Source of the DNA: JAVBKE01 sp031554215
GTDB taxonomy: Bacteria > Bacillota > Bacilli > JARBTR01
Assembly (NCBI GenBank): GCA_031554215.1
Contig: JAVBKF010000159.1
Location: forward strand, 1-16,523
Reading direction: 5' to 3'
DNA length: 16,523 nt
The position numbers and the translations under genes were made by a program. The notes under the pieces were generated by a model. That model searched no databases. It saw nothing but the letters and a program-made list of their open reading frames with translations, and was not told the origin of the DNA. This document shows, one piece after another, positions 7,735 through 15,389 of the stretch (the first letter of the stretch is position 1; every line of letters begins with the position of its first letter).

Positions 7735-8364
7735 ATGGCAAAAGTACATGTTTATGATCATCCTTTGATTCAGCACAAGGTGACATTAATCCGAAAAGCC
7801 AGTACCGGTACACGGGAATTTAGAAACTTAGTCGATGAAGTTGCGATGCTGATGGCGTATGAAGTTACCCGTGATCTACCACTTCAAGATGTTGAAATAG
7901 AGACACCACTAGGTAAAACCGTTCAGAAAGAGATTGCTGGTAAGAAGTTAGCGCTAATACCGATTCTACGCGCAGGACTTGGAATGGTAGACGGCATGCT
8001 GAAAATGATTCCAGCAGCGAAAGTTGGACATGTTGGTCTGTATCGTGATCATGAAACGCTGGAAGCAGTTGAATATTTTATCAAATTACCAACAGATATC
8101 GAAGAGCGAGAAATCATTGTTGTTGATCCAATGCTTGCAACGGGTGCGTCAGCAATTGCTGCCATCGAGTTACTGAAAAAACGTGGTGCTGTTAATATCA
8201 AGTTTATGTGTTTAATTGCAGCACCAGAAGGTGTGGCGGCGTTGCAAAAAGCATTGCCAGATGTGGAAGTGTATGTAGCTGTATTGGATGAAAAGCTAAA
8301 TGAGGATAGCTACATCGTTCCAGGACTTGGGGATGCCGGAGACCGTTTGTTTGGTACAAAATAG
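7735..8364 (+). CDS. upp: Uracil phosphoribosyltransferase
   Basis: Converts uracil and PRPP to UMP plus pyrophosphate in the cytosolic pyrimidine salvage pathway. The 209-residue length is exactly usual for bacterial Upp. The PRPP-binding loop is VVDPMLATGAS (D131 to about S139), preceded by a hydrophobic strand. The C-terminal GLGDAGDRLFGT is the uracil-binding signature. The N-terminal HPLIQHKVTLIRK and RAGLGMVDG segments are also typical. The ATG is set by GGAGGGG six bases upstream. The gene is monocistronic, with its own promoter and a rho-independent terminator at 8396-8430. In many Firmicutes upp directly follows glyA on the same strand; here glyA is 7 kb away and in the opposite orientation, which points to a rearrangement. 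Confidence 0.98.
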   Translation: MAKVHVYDHPLIQHKVTLIRKASTGTREFRNLVDEVAMLMAYEVTRDLPLQDVEIETPLGKTVQKEIAGKKLALIPILRAGLGMVDGMLKMIPAAKVGHVGLYRDHETLEAVEYFIKLPTDIEEREIIVVDPMLATGASAIAAIELLKKRGAVNIKFMCLIAAPEGVAALQKALPDVEVYVAVLDEKLNEDSYIVPGLGDAGDRLFGTK

Positions 8365-8395
8365 CCTAAAGATTACCGTTCAAATGAGGTAGGGC

Positions 8396-8430
8396 AAGAA
8401 GCGAGTCGAATGATGTCGCTTCTTTTTTTT
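8396..8430 (+). terminator. Rho-independent terminator of upp
   Basis: AAGAAGCGA (8396-8404) pairs perfectly with TCGCTTCTT (8416-8424) around an 11-base loop, followed directly by more T residues to 8430. It begins 31 bases after the upp stop. Confidence 0.9.
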
Positions 8431-8497
8431 GAATGATGACATGTTTGCTAACGAAATGATTACAAAGAAACAGTATTTACGATTCACGACTTTCTTA

Positions 8498-8511
8498 GGG
8501 AAACGATTCAA
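8498..8511 (+). promoter_or_regulatory. Possible cre (CcpA) site upstream of the alcohol dehydrogenase
   Basis: GGGAAACGATTCAA matches the catabolite-responsive consensus TGNAANCGNTNNCA at all fixed positions except the first T and the C at position 13. It lies about 33 bases before the -35 of the dehydrogenase promoter. The second half of the motif is degenerate, so this is only a suggestion. Confidence 0.25.
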
Positions 8512-8543
8512 GAAATTAAAAACATAAAAGTACCAATTATCTA

Positions 8544-8572
8544 TTCAAAGATAGGCAATATAGGTCTATAAT
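8544..8572 (+). promoter_or_regulatory. Promoter of the alcohol dehydrogenase gene
   Basis: TTCAAA (8544-8549) and a perfect TATAAT (8567-8572) have a 17-base spacer. The start codon at 8616 lies 43 bases downstream, with AAAGGAGAG (8601-8609) as ribosome site. No convincing Rex operator (TTGTGAA...TTCACAA) was found around it. Confidence 0.7.
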
Positions 8573-8615
8573 GTTAATTGTCTACTAAAATTTGTTTCCA
8601 AAAGGAGAGATTTTG

Positions 8616-9764
8616 ATGAGTAATAACTTTTTCATGCCACCTCTTAGTATCATGGGCGAGGGCGCACTCACTAGTGCAGGAAACGAGATTCAAGGGCTTG
8701 GATTTAAGAAAGCGTTAATCGTTACAGACAAGATTTTAGCCCAAATCGGTCTTGTCGCAAAAATTACCGACTTATTAAGTAGTATTGGTGTTTCTTATGT
8801 CGTTTTTGATGAGACAAGACCAAATCCTACAGTGAAAAATGTTGAAGATGGTGAAAAGATACTAAAAGAAAATAATTGTGATTTTGTCGTTTCAGTTGGC
8901 GGGGGATCTCCTCATGATTGTGCTAAAGGGATTGCCCTTGTCGCGGCAAATGGTGGCAGTATTAAGGATTATGAAGGTGTTAATAAGTCTAGGAAGCCAC
9001 AAGTGCCACTCGTTGCAATTAACACAACAGCTGGAACTGCATCAGAAATGACCATTTTCTGTATTATTACAGATGAAGATAGACATGTGAAAATGGCGAT
9101 TGTTGATAAGAATGTGAATAGTATCATAGCTGTCAACGATCCAGCACTGATGCTTGATATGCCAAAATCACTGACTGCAGCAACAGGAATGGATGCATTG
9201 ACGCACGCGATTGAAGCGTATGTATCAACTGCTGCTACACCTGTTACTGATGCTTGTGCGATCCAGGCAGTTAAATTGATTGCACAAAATCTAAAAAAAG
9301 CAGTGGATAACGGAAAGGATATGGAAGCTAGAAGCAATATGGCCTACGCTGAGTATCTTGCTGGAATGGCGTTTAACAATGCCAGCCTAGGTTACGTACA
9401 CGCAATGGCACATCAATTAGGTGGATTCTATGATCTTCCGCACGGCGTTTGTAATGCGATTCTGCTTCCACATGTAGAGCAGTTTAACAAACAAGCGAGT
9501 GCGGCAAGATTGAAAGAGCTTGCTGTCTATATGGGTCTAAATGTTGATGGAATGACAGATGATGAGGGAGCAGAAGCGCTTCTAAATCAAATCAAAACAC
9601 TATCAAAGTCGGTTCAAATTCCATCAGGGCTCGCTGAACTTGGTGTAAAGGAAGCGGATTTTTCTGTACTTGCTGATAACGCAATGAAGGATGCATGTGG
9701 CTTGACGAATCCAATTCAGCCGACAAAAGATCAAGTCATTGCAATCTTCAAAAGTGCCATGTAA
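8616..9764 (+). CDS. Iron-containing (group III) NAD-dependent alcohol dehydrogenase
   Basis: A 382-residue cytosolic oxidoreductase of the Fe-ADH family (YiaY, FucO, Zymomonas AdhB type). It probably reduces acetaldehyde or a similar aldehyde with NADH, regenerating NAD+ in fermentation. GGGSPHDCAK (G95 to K104) is the NAD-binding signature. The metal ligands are D193 and H197 (GMDALTHAIEAY), H262 and H276 (GYVHAMAHQLGG, DLPHG), spaced as in FucO. Length is standard and all key residues are present. The frame is open from a TTG at 8592, but that TTG lies upstream of the ribosome site; the ATG at 8616, seven bases after AAAGGAGAG, is the right start. The gene has its own promoter and terminator and sits next to pflB, which suits a mixed-acid/ethanol role. 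The exact substrate (ethanol, propanediol or lactaldehyde) cannot be told from sequence. Confidence 0.95.
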   Translation: MSNNFFMPPLSIMGEGALTSAGNEIQGLGFKKALIVTDKILAQIGLVAKITDLLSSIGVSYVVFDETRPNPTVKNVEDGEKILKENNCDFVVSVGGGSPHDCAKGIALVAANGGSIKDYEGVNKSRKPQVPLVAINTTAGTASEMTIFCIITDEDRHVKMAIVDKNVNSIIAVNDPALMLDMPKSLTAATGMDALTHAIEAYVSTAATPVTDACAIQAVKLIAQNLKKAVDNGKDMEARSNMAYAEYLAGMAFNNASLGYVHAMAHQLGGFYDLPHGVCNAILLPHVEQFNKQASAARLKELAVYMGLNVDGMTDDEGAEALLNQIKTLSKSVQIPSGLAELGVKEADFSVLADNAMKDACGLTNPIQPTKDQVIAIFKSAM

Positions 9765-10129
9765 CCGAAGATGGTCAAGCTAGTTGTAAAGGAAAATAAG
9801 TAGTTAAAAGTGACTCAGTGTGGTTTTTTTTTCACGGGGTCTTTTTTGTGTACTTGATATTCTAATGTTGATGTTTGTTTTAGAATTGTTGGCACAAAAA
9901 AGGGCAGGATAGTCGCTAAGGACAATTCGCTTCCTATCTATATAAGCGATATCGATGTGTTATAACCCAGCGGAGAAAGAAATGGTTTTTTTCACGGTAT
10001 TTGCTGAGAGAAAAGCTTACCTCTAGAATTGTACATATGTTATTGTCATTTGCTAATATTTTATGCGAAAGTGACTATGGATAAAAATGATTAAAATGAA
10101 GTCATAATAAGTGCTGGAGGGGATACACG
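9765..10129. other. Intergenic region between the dehydrogenase and pflB
   Basis: After the dehydrogenase terminator about 280 bases precede pflB. A hairpin TCGCTT (9927-9932)/AAGCGA (9944-9949) with an 11-base loop is present, and TAGAATTGT occurs twice (9881 and 10024). The long leader is typical of regulated pfl promoters, but I could not assign a convincing -35/-10 pair or a good Rex, Fnr or CcpA site. TAAAAT at about 10092 is the best -10 guess. The pflB ribosome site GGAGGGG is at about 10115-10121. Confidence 0.5.
9812..9847 (+). terminator. Rho-independent terminator of the alcohol dehydrogenase gene
   Basis: GACTCAGTG (9812-9820) pairs with CACGGGGTC (9833-9841), with one G·T wobble and one mismatch, around a T-rich 12-base loop. 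A run of six T residues follows (9842-9847). Confidence 0.7.
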
Positions 10130-12361
10130 ATGAAAAGCAATTGGGATGGTTTTAAATCAGGCAAATGGCAAGATGAAATTGATGTAAGAGACTTCATTCA
10201 GTTAAACTATAAAGGGTACGATGGTGATGATTCATTTCTAGTCGGTGCAACTGATACGACAAAAATCCTATGGGATCAAGTGTTGGACTTAGATAAGCAA
10301 GAGCGTGAAGCTGGTGGTGTGCTTGACCTAGACACGAAAGTTGTCTCTACAATCACTTCTCACGCACCAGGTTACTTGAAGAAAGAGCTCGAAACAATTG
10401 TTGGTTTCCAAACAGAGAAGCCGTTTAAGCGTAGCTTGCAACCGTTTGGCGGCATTCGTATGAGTGAGCTTGCAGCCTCTGAATATGGTTTTGAAATTGA
10501 TGAGGAAATTTCACATATTTTTACCCATTATCGTAAGACACATAACCAAGGTGTATTTGATGCTTACACGCCAGAGATGCGTGCAGCTAGAAGTTCAGCG
10601 ATTATCACAGGACTTCCTGATGCTTATGGCCGGGGGCGAATCATTGGTGACTATCGCCGAGTAGCGCTTTATGGTGTAGATAAATTGATTGCTGCTAAGA
10701 AGAAAGATCTCAATCAATTTGGAAACGGAACAATGTCAGAAGAGATTATTCGTGGACGTGAGGAAGTTAGTGAGCAAATCAGAGCACTAAGTGAACTCAA
10801 AGAACTAGGGAAAATTTATGGTTACGATATTTCTGTTCCTGCAAAAAATACAAGAGAAGCTTTCCAATGGCTTTATTTTGGCTACCTTGCAGCGATTAAA
10901 GAACAAAACGGTGCTGCAATGTCACTAGGGCGTACCTCAACTTTCTTAGATATCTATGCCGAAAGAGACTTAGAAAACGGAATAATTACAGAGTCAGAAG
11001 TACAAGAAATTGTGGATCATTTCGTAATGAAACTTCGTTTAGTGAAATTCGCACGTACACCAGAATATAATGGTCTGTTTTCTGGAGATCCTACTTGGGT
11101 AACTGAGTCAATCGGTGGTGTCGGGGAAGATGGTCGCCATATGGTGACGAAGAACAGCTTCCGTTTCTTGCACACACTTGATAATTTGGGACCAGCACCT
11201 GAGCCGAACCTAACAGTGTTATGGTCAACACGCTTGCCGCAAGGATTCAAGAACTTCTGTGCCAAAACGTCTATCAGAACATCTGCTGTTCAGTATGAGA
11301 ATGATGATGTGATGCGGTCGCATTGGGGCGATGATTACGGAATCGCATGTTGTGTATCTGCAATGAGAATCGGAAAGCAAATGCAATTCTTCGGTGCACG
11401 AGCAAACCTTGCTAAGGCGCTACTTTACGCTATTAATGGCGGTGTGGATGAGAAGTCGAAAAAGCAGATTGCACCAAAATTCCAAGCAATTACGACAGAA
11501 TATCTTGATTATAATGAAGTCATTGAAAAGTACACAACAACTATGGAATGGCTTTGCGGACTATATGTCAACACGCTCAATGTCATCCACTACATGCATG
11601 ACAAGTATTCATACGAGAAGTTAGAGATGGCATTACATGATACGGATATTTTACGGACAATGGCAACAGGGATTGCGGGACTTTCTGTCGCAGTTGATTC
11701 ACTATCAGCGATTAAATACGCTAAGGTAAAAACGATTCGTGATGAGAATGGTGTCGTTGTTGATTTTGAAACAGAGGGTGATTATCCTAAATATGGTAAC
11801 AATGATGACCGTGCAGACGAAATTGCTGTTTGGCTTCTAAAGGAATTCATTAGCCGTGTGAAGAAGTATAAGACATACCGTGATTCAAAGCATACAACTT
11901 CAGTGCTGACAATTACATCAAATGTTGTTTACGGTCAGAAAACCGGAAACACACCAGATGGTCGCCGTGCTGGGGAACCTTTTGCGCCAGGTGCGAACCC
12001 GATGCACGGAAGAGACACAAAGGGTGCGCTCGCATCACTTTCATCTGTAGCAAAATTACCATATGAGTGCTCACTAGATGGTATTTCAAATACATTTTCA
12101 ATTGTACCGAAATCATTAGGTCGTGATGATGATTCCCAAATCACCAATTTAGCAGCGATGCTCGATGGCTATGCGGTCAAAGGTGGACATCACTTGAATA
12201 TCAATGTATTCAATCGTGAAACGTTGCTTGATGCAATGGATCACCCTGAGAAATATCCGCAACTGACGATTCGTGTGTCAGGCTATGCTGTCAACTTTAT
12301 CAAGCTTACACGTGAACAGCAATTGGACGTGATTCACAGAACAATGCATGAAAGCATGTAA
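10130..12361 (+). CDS. pflB: Formate acetyltransferase (pyruvate formate-lyase)
   Basis: A glycyl-radical enzyme that converts pyruvate and CoA to acetyl-CoA and formate under anoxic conditions, in the cytosol. The 743-residue length is usual for Gram-positive PflB. The adjacent active-site cysteines are C407 and C408 in GIACCVSAM. The radical glycine is G718 in RVSGYAVNF near the C-terminus, followed by the typical TREQQLDVIHRT ending. The start is an ATG eight bases after GGAGGGG. pflA, encoding its activase, follows after 93 bases that hold a strong hairpin. An FNT channel and a Crp/Fnr regulator lie further downstream on the same strand. All catalytic residues are present and there is no sign of decay. 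Confidence 0.98.
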   Translation: MKSNWDGFKSGKWQDEIDVRDFIQLNYKGYDGDDSFLVGATDTTKILWDQVLDLDKQEREAGGVLDLDTKVVSTITSHAPGYLKKELETIVGFQTEKPFKRSLQPFGGIRMSELAASEYGFEIDEEISHIFTHYRKTHNQGVFDAYTPEMRAARSSAIITGLPDAYGRGRIIGDYRRVALYGVDKLIAAKKKDLNQFGNGTMSEEIIRGREEVSEQIRALSELKELGKIYGYDISVPAKNTREAFQWLYFGYLAAIKEQNGAAMSLGRTSTFLDIYAERDLENGIITESEVQEIVDHFVMKLRLVKFARTPEYNGLFSGDPTWVTESIGGVGEDGRHMVTKNSFRFLHTLDNLGPAPEPNLTVLWSTRLPQGFKNFCAKTSIRTSAVQYENDDVMRSHWGDDYGIACCVSAMRIGKQMQFFGARANLAKALLYAINGGVDEKSKKQIAPKFQAITTEYLDYNEVIEKYTTTMEWLCGLYVNTLNVIHYMHDKYSYEKLEMALHDTDILRTMATGIAGLSVAVDSLSAIKYAKVKTIRDENGVVVDFETEGDYPKYGNNDDRADEIAVWLLKEFISRVKKYKTYRDSKHTTSVLTITSNVVYGQKTGNTPDGRRAGEPFAPGANPMHGRDTKGALASLSSVAKLPYECSLDGISNTFSIVPKSLGRDDDSQITNLAAMLDGYAVKGGHHLNINVFNRETLLDAMDHPEKYPQLTIRVSGYAVNFIKLTREQQLDVIHRTMHESM

Positions 12362-12383
12362 TCAAGAACATTTATAAATAAAC

Positions 12384-12426
12384 CAGCAGTGGGCTTTTGA
12401 GACACTATGGCAAAGGCTCATTGCTG
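12384..12426 (+). promoter_or_regulatory. 16-bp intercistronic hairpin between pflB and pflA
   Basis: CAGCAGTGGGCTTTTG (12384-12399) pairs along its whole length with CAAAGGCTCATTGCTG (12411-12426). There are 13 Watson-Crick and 3 G·U pairs around an 11-base loop. No T-run follows, so it is not a classical terminator. It begins 23 bases after the pflB stop and ends 28 bases before the pflA start. It could protect the 3' end of pflB mRNA or mark a processing site. Confidence 0.7.
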
Positions 12427-12454
12427 CTAAATATAGTTGAAAGAAAGTGTGAAA

Positions 12455-13198
12455 ATGGCAAATTCCATTGGTAAGATTCATTCTGTAGAAACAATGGGAA
12501 CCGTTGATGGTCCCGGTGTACGGTTTATCATTTTTATGCAGGGGTGCCAATTGCGTTGTCAGTTTTGCCATAATCCTGATACCTGGAAAATGGGAGCGGG
12601 CAACGATCGGACGGCAAAGGAACTCGCAGAAGAAGCAGTTCGGTACAGAGACTTCTGGGGAGAAACCGGGGGTGTCACGGTTAGTGGCGGAGAACCATTA
12701 CTGCAAATAGATTTTCTAATTGAATTGTTTACACTACTGCACGAGGCAGGCGTTCATACAACACTTGATAGTTGTGGTGGATGTTTTACAAGGACTGATT
12801 CTTTCCTTGGAAAAATAGACCAGCTATTAGCGGTTACCGATCTTATTTTACTGGATATAAAGCAAATTGTACCAGAAAAACACGTTGAGCTCACTACACG
12901 TCCGCTCGAACCGATTTTGGATTTTGCACGGTACTTATCTGATAAAGGGCAACTAATTTGGATTCGGCATGTGCTAGTACCAACGAAGACTGACGATCCA
13001 GCAGACCTAGAAGCATTGGCAAATTTTATTGCTACACTAACAAATGTTGAAAAAATTGAAGTATTACCTTATCACAAGATGGGCATTTATAAATGGAAAG
13101 AGCTTGGCTACACATATGCGCTCACGGGGATTGAACCACCTAGCGCCGAGTCAATCACTTTAGCGAATCGAATTTTACAAAAAAATATTGAGAAATAG
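12455..13198 (+). CDS. pflA: Pyruvate formate-lyase activating enzyme (radical SAM)
   Basis: Uses a [4Fe-4S] cluster and S-adenosylmethionine to place the glycyl radical on PflB. The cluster motif is CxxxCxxC at C31, C35 and C38 (GCQLRCQFCHNPDTW). TVDGPGVRF upstream and VSGGEPLLQ downstream are the usual radical-SAM activase motifs. The 247-residue length is standard. The frame is open back to a TTG at 12437, but the ATG at 12455 gives the normal family N-terminus (MANSIGKIHSVETMG). The ribosome site is weak (GAAAGAAAGTG), which suggests lower translation than pflB and suits a catalytic activase. Read-through from pflB is the likely source of transcription; no separate promoter was seen. Confidence 0.97.
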   Translation: MANSIGKIHSVETMGTVDGPGVRFIIFMQGCQLRCQFCHNPDTWKMGAGNDRTAKELAEEAVRYRDFWGETGGVTVSGGEPLLQIDFLIELFTLLHEAGVHTTLDSCGGCFTRTDSFLGKIDQLLAVTDLILLDIKQIVPEKHVELTTRPLEPILDFARYLSDKGQLIWIRHVLVPTKTDDPADLEALANFIATLTNVEKIEVLPYHKMGIYKWKELGYTYALTGIEPPSAESITLANRILQKNIEK

Positions 13199-13220
13199 AG
13201 TTCGGTCGTGATGGCGTGGG

Positions 13221-13240
13221 CGTGATCAGAAATTCTCACG
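13221..13240. promoter_or_regulatory. Dyad upstream of the FNT channel gene
   Basis: CGTGA (13221-13225) and TCACG (13236-13240) form an inverted repeat with a 10-base centre. A TGCTGT-CT-ACAGCA palindrome follows at 13251-13264. Both lie in the 198-base gap between pflA and the channel gene. The first has the same outer geometry (GTG-N12-CAC) as the dyad before the regulator gene. Protein binding is inferred only. Confidence 0.3.
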
Positions 13241-13396
13241 ATAAATGGATTGCTGTCTACAGCAGTTTCAATCATATTTCTGCATTGCTTTCATTGCTGT
13301 GCCGATTGGGCTTAATAAATGGATGTTTTGCTTGTCTCATGGGCATTGTCAATTTTGACGAATGTCTTGTCTAGAGCAAAAGGAAAGCGGTTTAGT

Positions 13397-14197
13397 ATGA
13401 AAGAACAAGATATATCATTAATGACGACAATTAAAAAGAGTGCGACCAAGAAACTAGATTTACTTGAAAATAGTCCACTTCGCTTTATATATAGGTCTAT
13501 CCTTGCCTGCCTGTTTTTAGCGATAGGCACCTCTGTTGCTGTAATGGCTGCTGAAAAGGTTGACCACTTTGGAGAAGGTTTAGGAAAGTTTGTCTATGCT
13601 TTTTTATTTAGTATATCTCTAGTCATGATTCTCTATATGAACGCTGAACTTGGTACGTCGAACATGATGTATACAAGTGTTGGCACTATCAAGCGAGTGT
13701 TTCCATGGGGAAAAGGGCTTAAAGTTTTGACATATACTGTGCTATTTAATTTCGTAGGCGCCGTCCTAGTTAGTTTCTTGCTATCGCAAACGATGGTGTT
13801 TCAAGATTTGTCTCCTGATCATTATTTATTCACAATGGTCGATTCCAAATTGGCAAAAGATCCGATGACCATTTTTATCGAGGCAATATTTGCAAATATT
13901 ATTGTTAATACAGCTGTCTTTTGCACACTTAGAATGAGAGATGATGCAGGTCGTGTAATTTCGACAATCTTAGTTATCTTTGTTTTCGCTTTTCTAGGCT
14001 TTGAACATGTAATTGCCAACTTTGCATCCTTTTCATTAGCATTCTTTTCTACACCCGAGGTGATTGCCAATATGACGGTCGCCAATGTAGTGACCAATTT
14101 CACGTTTGCCTTCTTAGGTAATTTTGTCGGTGGTGCGATTGTGATCGGTGCAGGATATGCGTGGCTCAACACCGATAAGTCAATCTATGTTGATTAA
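13397..14197 (+). CDS. Formate/nitrite transporter (FNT/FocA-like) family channel
   Basis: A 266-residue inner-membrane protein, probably the formate exit (or entry) channel serving PflB. It fits the FNT pattern: a short cytoplasmic N-terminus with KKSATKKLDLLENSPLRF, then about six membrane helices beginning at ILACLFLAIGTS. MNAELGTSNM matches the re-entrant loop after helix 2. GFEHVIANF holds the conserved channel histidine. GNFVGGAIVIGAGYAW is the last helix. The frame is open from an ATG at 13319, but nothing like a ribosome site precedes that codon. The ATG at 13397 follows AAAGGAAAG and gives the usual N-terminus, so I use it. The gap to pflA is 198 bases, so an internal promoter is possible. 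Formate is favoured by context; nitrite or hydrosulfide cannot be excluded. Confidence 0.92.
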   Translation: MKEQDISLMTTIKKSATKKLDLLENSPLRFIYRSILACLFLAIGTSVAVMAAEKVDHFGEGLGKFVYAFLFSISLVMILYMNAELGTSNMMYTSVGTIKRVFPWGKGLKVLTYTVLFNFVGAVLVSFLLSQTMVFQDLSPDHYLFTMVDSKLAKDPMTIFIEAIFANIIVNTAVFCTLRMRDDAGRVISTILVIFVFAFLGFEHVIANFASFSLAFFSTPEVIANMTVANVVTNFTFAFLGNFVGGAIVIGAGYAWLNTDKSIYVD

Positions 14198-14223
14198 TGA
14201 CGATTCTCTGAATAAATTTCAAA

Positions 14224-14259
14224 AGTGCTATTAAATAATCACTGAAAAAAAGGTATAAT
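14224..14259 (+). promoter_or_regulatory. Promoter of the regulator gene with an overlapping dyad
   Basis: TATAAT (14254-14259) has a poor -35, TTAAAT (14231-14236), at 17 bases. The -35 lies inside an imperfect 20-bp dyad, AGTGCTATTAAATAATCACT (14224-14243). A dyad over the -35 would suit autoregulation by the Crp/Fnr-family product. The regulator's start codon is 36 bases downstream of the -10. Confidence 0.5.
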
Positions 14260-14294
14260 GAACATTCAGATATTCTATTAATGTGGGGTTCATA

Positions 14295-14957
14295 ATGAAA
14301 GAAATTGACCAGTGCTTAGCAAAATATATCAGTGAAAAGAAACCTTCGATCATCTCTAAGGATTGGCATACTTATTTAGCGTATAACGGGATAATGGTTA
14401 GTCATATTCATATCCTGAAAACGGGAACTGTGAAAACGAGCATTATTCTTCACGATGGCAGAGAATTTAATTTGGCCTATATGAATGATCCTGGGATTGT
14501 CGCCATTCTAAGAGGCGAGGAAAACGAGAAGACACCGGCACCTTGGAATATTCGCGTTGAATCCAAAGAGGCATCATTCTATCAGATTGATCGAAAGGAA
14601 TTTTGGCATGATGTGAATTCTGATCCAGAGCTGCTACTGTATATAAAAAATTATTATCGTAGTCAGCTGAATAATCAAACAAGACTAATGAAAGAGCTGG
14701 TGATGAACGGAAAAGTCGGTGCTTTGTATGCATCTTTACTTCGTTTTGCTGATCAATTTGGCTATGAAACCAATGATGGCGTGATGATAGACCTACTAAT
14801 TACCAACGAGGATTTAGCTGGGTTTTGCGGGATTAGCGCGCATACAAGTGTGAATAGAATGATGAAGGACCTGCGTAGTAAAGGGGTTCTAGAAGTACAG
14901 CAAAGGAAAATTGTCATTAAGAACATGGCTTTTCTGAAGGACAACATTGCTAATTAA
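14295..14957 (+). CDS. Crp/Fnr-family transcriptional regulator
   Basis: A 220-residue cytosolic DNA-binding protein. An N-terminal beta-rich sensor half (about 10-120) is followed by a long dimerisation helix (about 122-150). A C-terminal winged helix includes NEDLAGFCGISAHTSVNRMM and DLRSKGVLEVQQRKIVI, the classical Crp/Fnr recognition region. The N-terminal cysteine cluster of Fe-S FNR proteins is absent: I see only one N-terminal Cys (in DQCLAKY) and one in the helix-turn-helix. Oxygen sensing through an Fe-S cluster is therefore unlikely and the effector is unknown. The frame extends to a GTG at 14283, but GTGGGG at 14283-14288 is better read as the ribosome site for the ATG at 14295. 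Its place directly after pflB-pflA-FNT makes it a candidate regulator of that cassette. A strong terminator follows. Confidence 0.93.
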   Translation: MKEIDQCLAKYISEKKPSIISKDWHTYLAYNGIMVSHIHILKTGTVKTSIILHDGREFNLAYMNDPGIVAILRGEENEKTPAPWNIRVESKEASFYQIDRKEFWHDVNSDPELLLYIKNYYRSQLNNQTRLMKELVMNGKVGALYASLLRFADQFGYETNDGVMIDLLITNEDLAGFCGISAHTSVNRMMKDLRSKGVLEVQQRKIVIKNMAFLKDNIAN

Positions 14958-14960
14958 TGG

Positions 14961-14991
14961 AGGAAACTGGGGGAACTCAGTTTCTTTTTTT
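14961..14991 (+). terminator. Rho-independent terminator of the regulator gene
   Basis: GAAACTG (14963-14969) pairs perfectly with CAGTTTC (14978-14984) around an 8-base loop, followed by seven T residues (14985-14991). It ends the plus-strand fermentation cassette. Confidence 0.92.
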
Positions 14992-15008
14992 GAGTTCATT
15001 TCTATGCC

Positions 15009-15033
15009 CTTTTGATCAAGCGCTTGGCAAAAG
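15009..15033. repeat. 25-bp operator-like dyad
   Basis: CTTTTG (15009-15014) and CAAAAG (15028-15033) flank the perfect palindrome CAAGCGCTTG (15017-15026). The AAGCGCTT core is like LacI/CcpA-type operators, but the outer half-sites do not match the cre consensus and no start codon lies nearby. Confidence 0.4.
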
Positions 15034-15318
15034 CACTTCTACAATCTCTAGGGTAGTTTAGAAAAGAGTTGGTAGAAAGGATAATTCAGTCTTACACTAA
15101 ATTCCTATCGAACCGTTTCTTTTGGTTTATCCAAGGCACGCAATATGGAAATGCCACGGGGTTGCTGTTTCAGGTTTGGAAAGGCAAAGGCGATTGGTCA
15201 CAAGGTTGTTGTATAGGTCGTTGCTTACAGTGATTTTGGTCGCTTGTGGCCCATAAGTAGGGTGTCCCAGTGGATCAGCTCTGTTTATGGGAAGGGGTAG
15301 AGAAAGCATGTTTTCATC

Positions 15319-15356
15319 CCCCCTAGCATTAGAGAAAATTTCTCAAATCTAGGGGG
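15319..15356 (-). terminator. Long hairpin just downstream of glyA, probable terminator without a clear T-run
   Basis: CCCCCTAG (15319-15326) pairs with CTAGGGGG (15349-15356). After a bulged base, ATT/AAT pairs and then GAGAAA (15332-15337) pairs with TTTCTC (15339-15344), giving a nearly continuous long stem. It starts 33 bases after the glyA stop on the minus strand. Neither strand has a proper T-run after it, so termination is inferred from position. Confidence 0.5.
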
Positions 15357-15389
15357 AAAGCTCCTTTTATTCAAGCCCACATGTATTCC

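Larger units (their letters stand above)
14992..15389. other. Non-coding gap between the convergent regulator and glyA genes
   Basis: About 400 bases with no convincing gene. A 60-codon minus-strand frame (15127-15309) has no good ribosome site and resembles no family I know. The gap holds a dyad at 15009-15033 and a long hairpin at 15319-15356, both listed separately. Between them I see nothing. Confidence 0.5.

Noticed and set aside
10005..10022. AGAAAAGCTTACC before pflB as a cre site
   Set aside because: The central CG required by CcpA sites is missing.
15127..15309. A 60-codon minus-strand open frame
   Set aside because: It lacks a good ribosome site and promoter, and no family was recognised.
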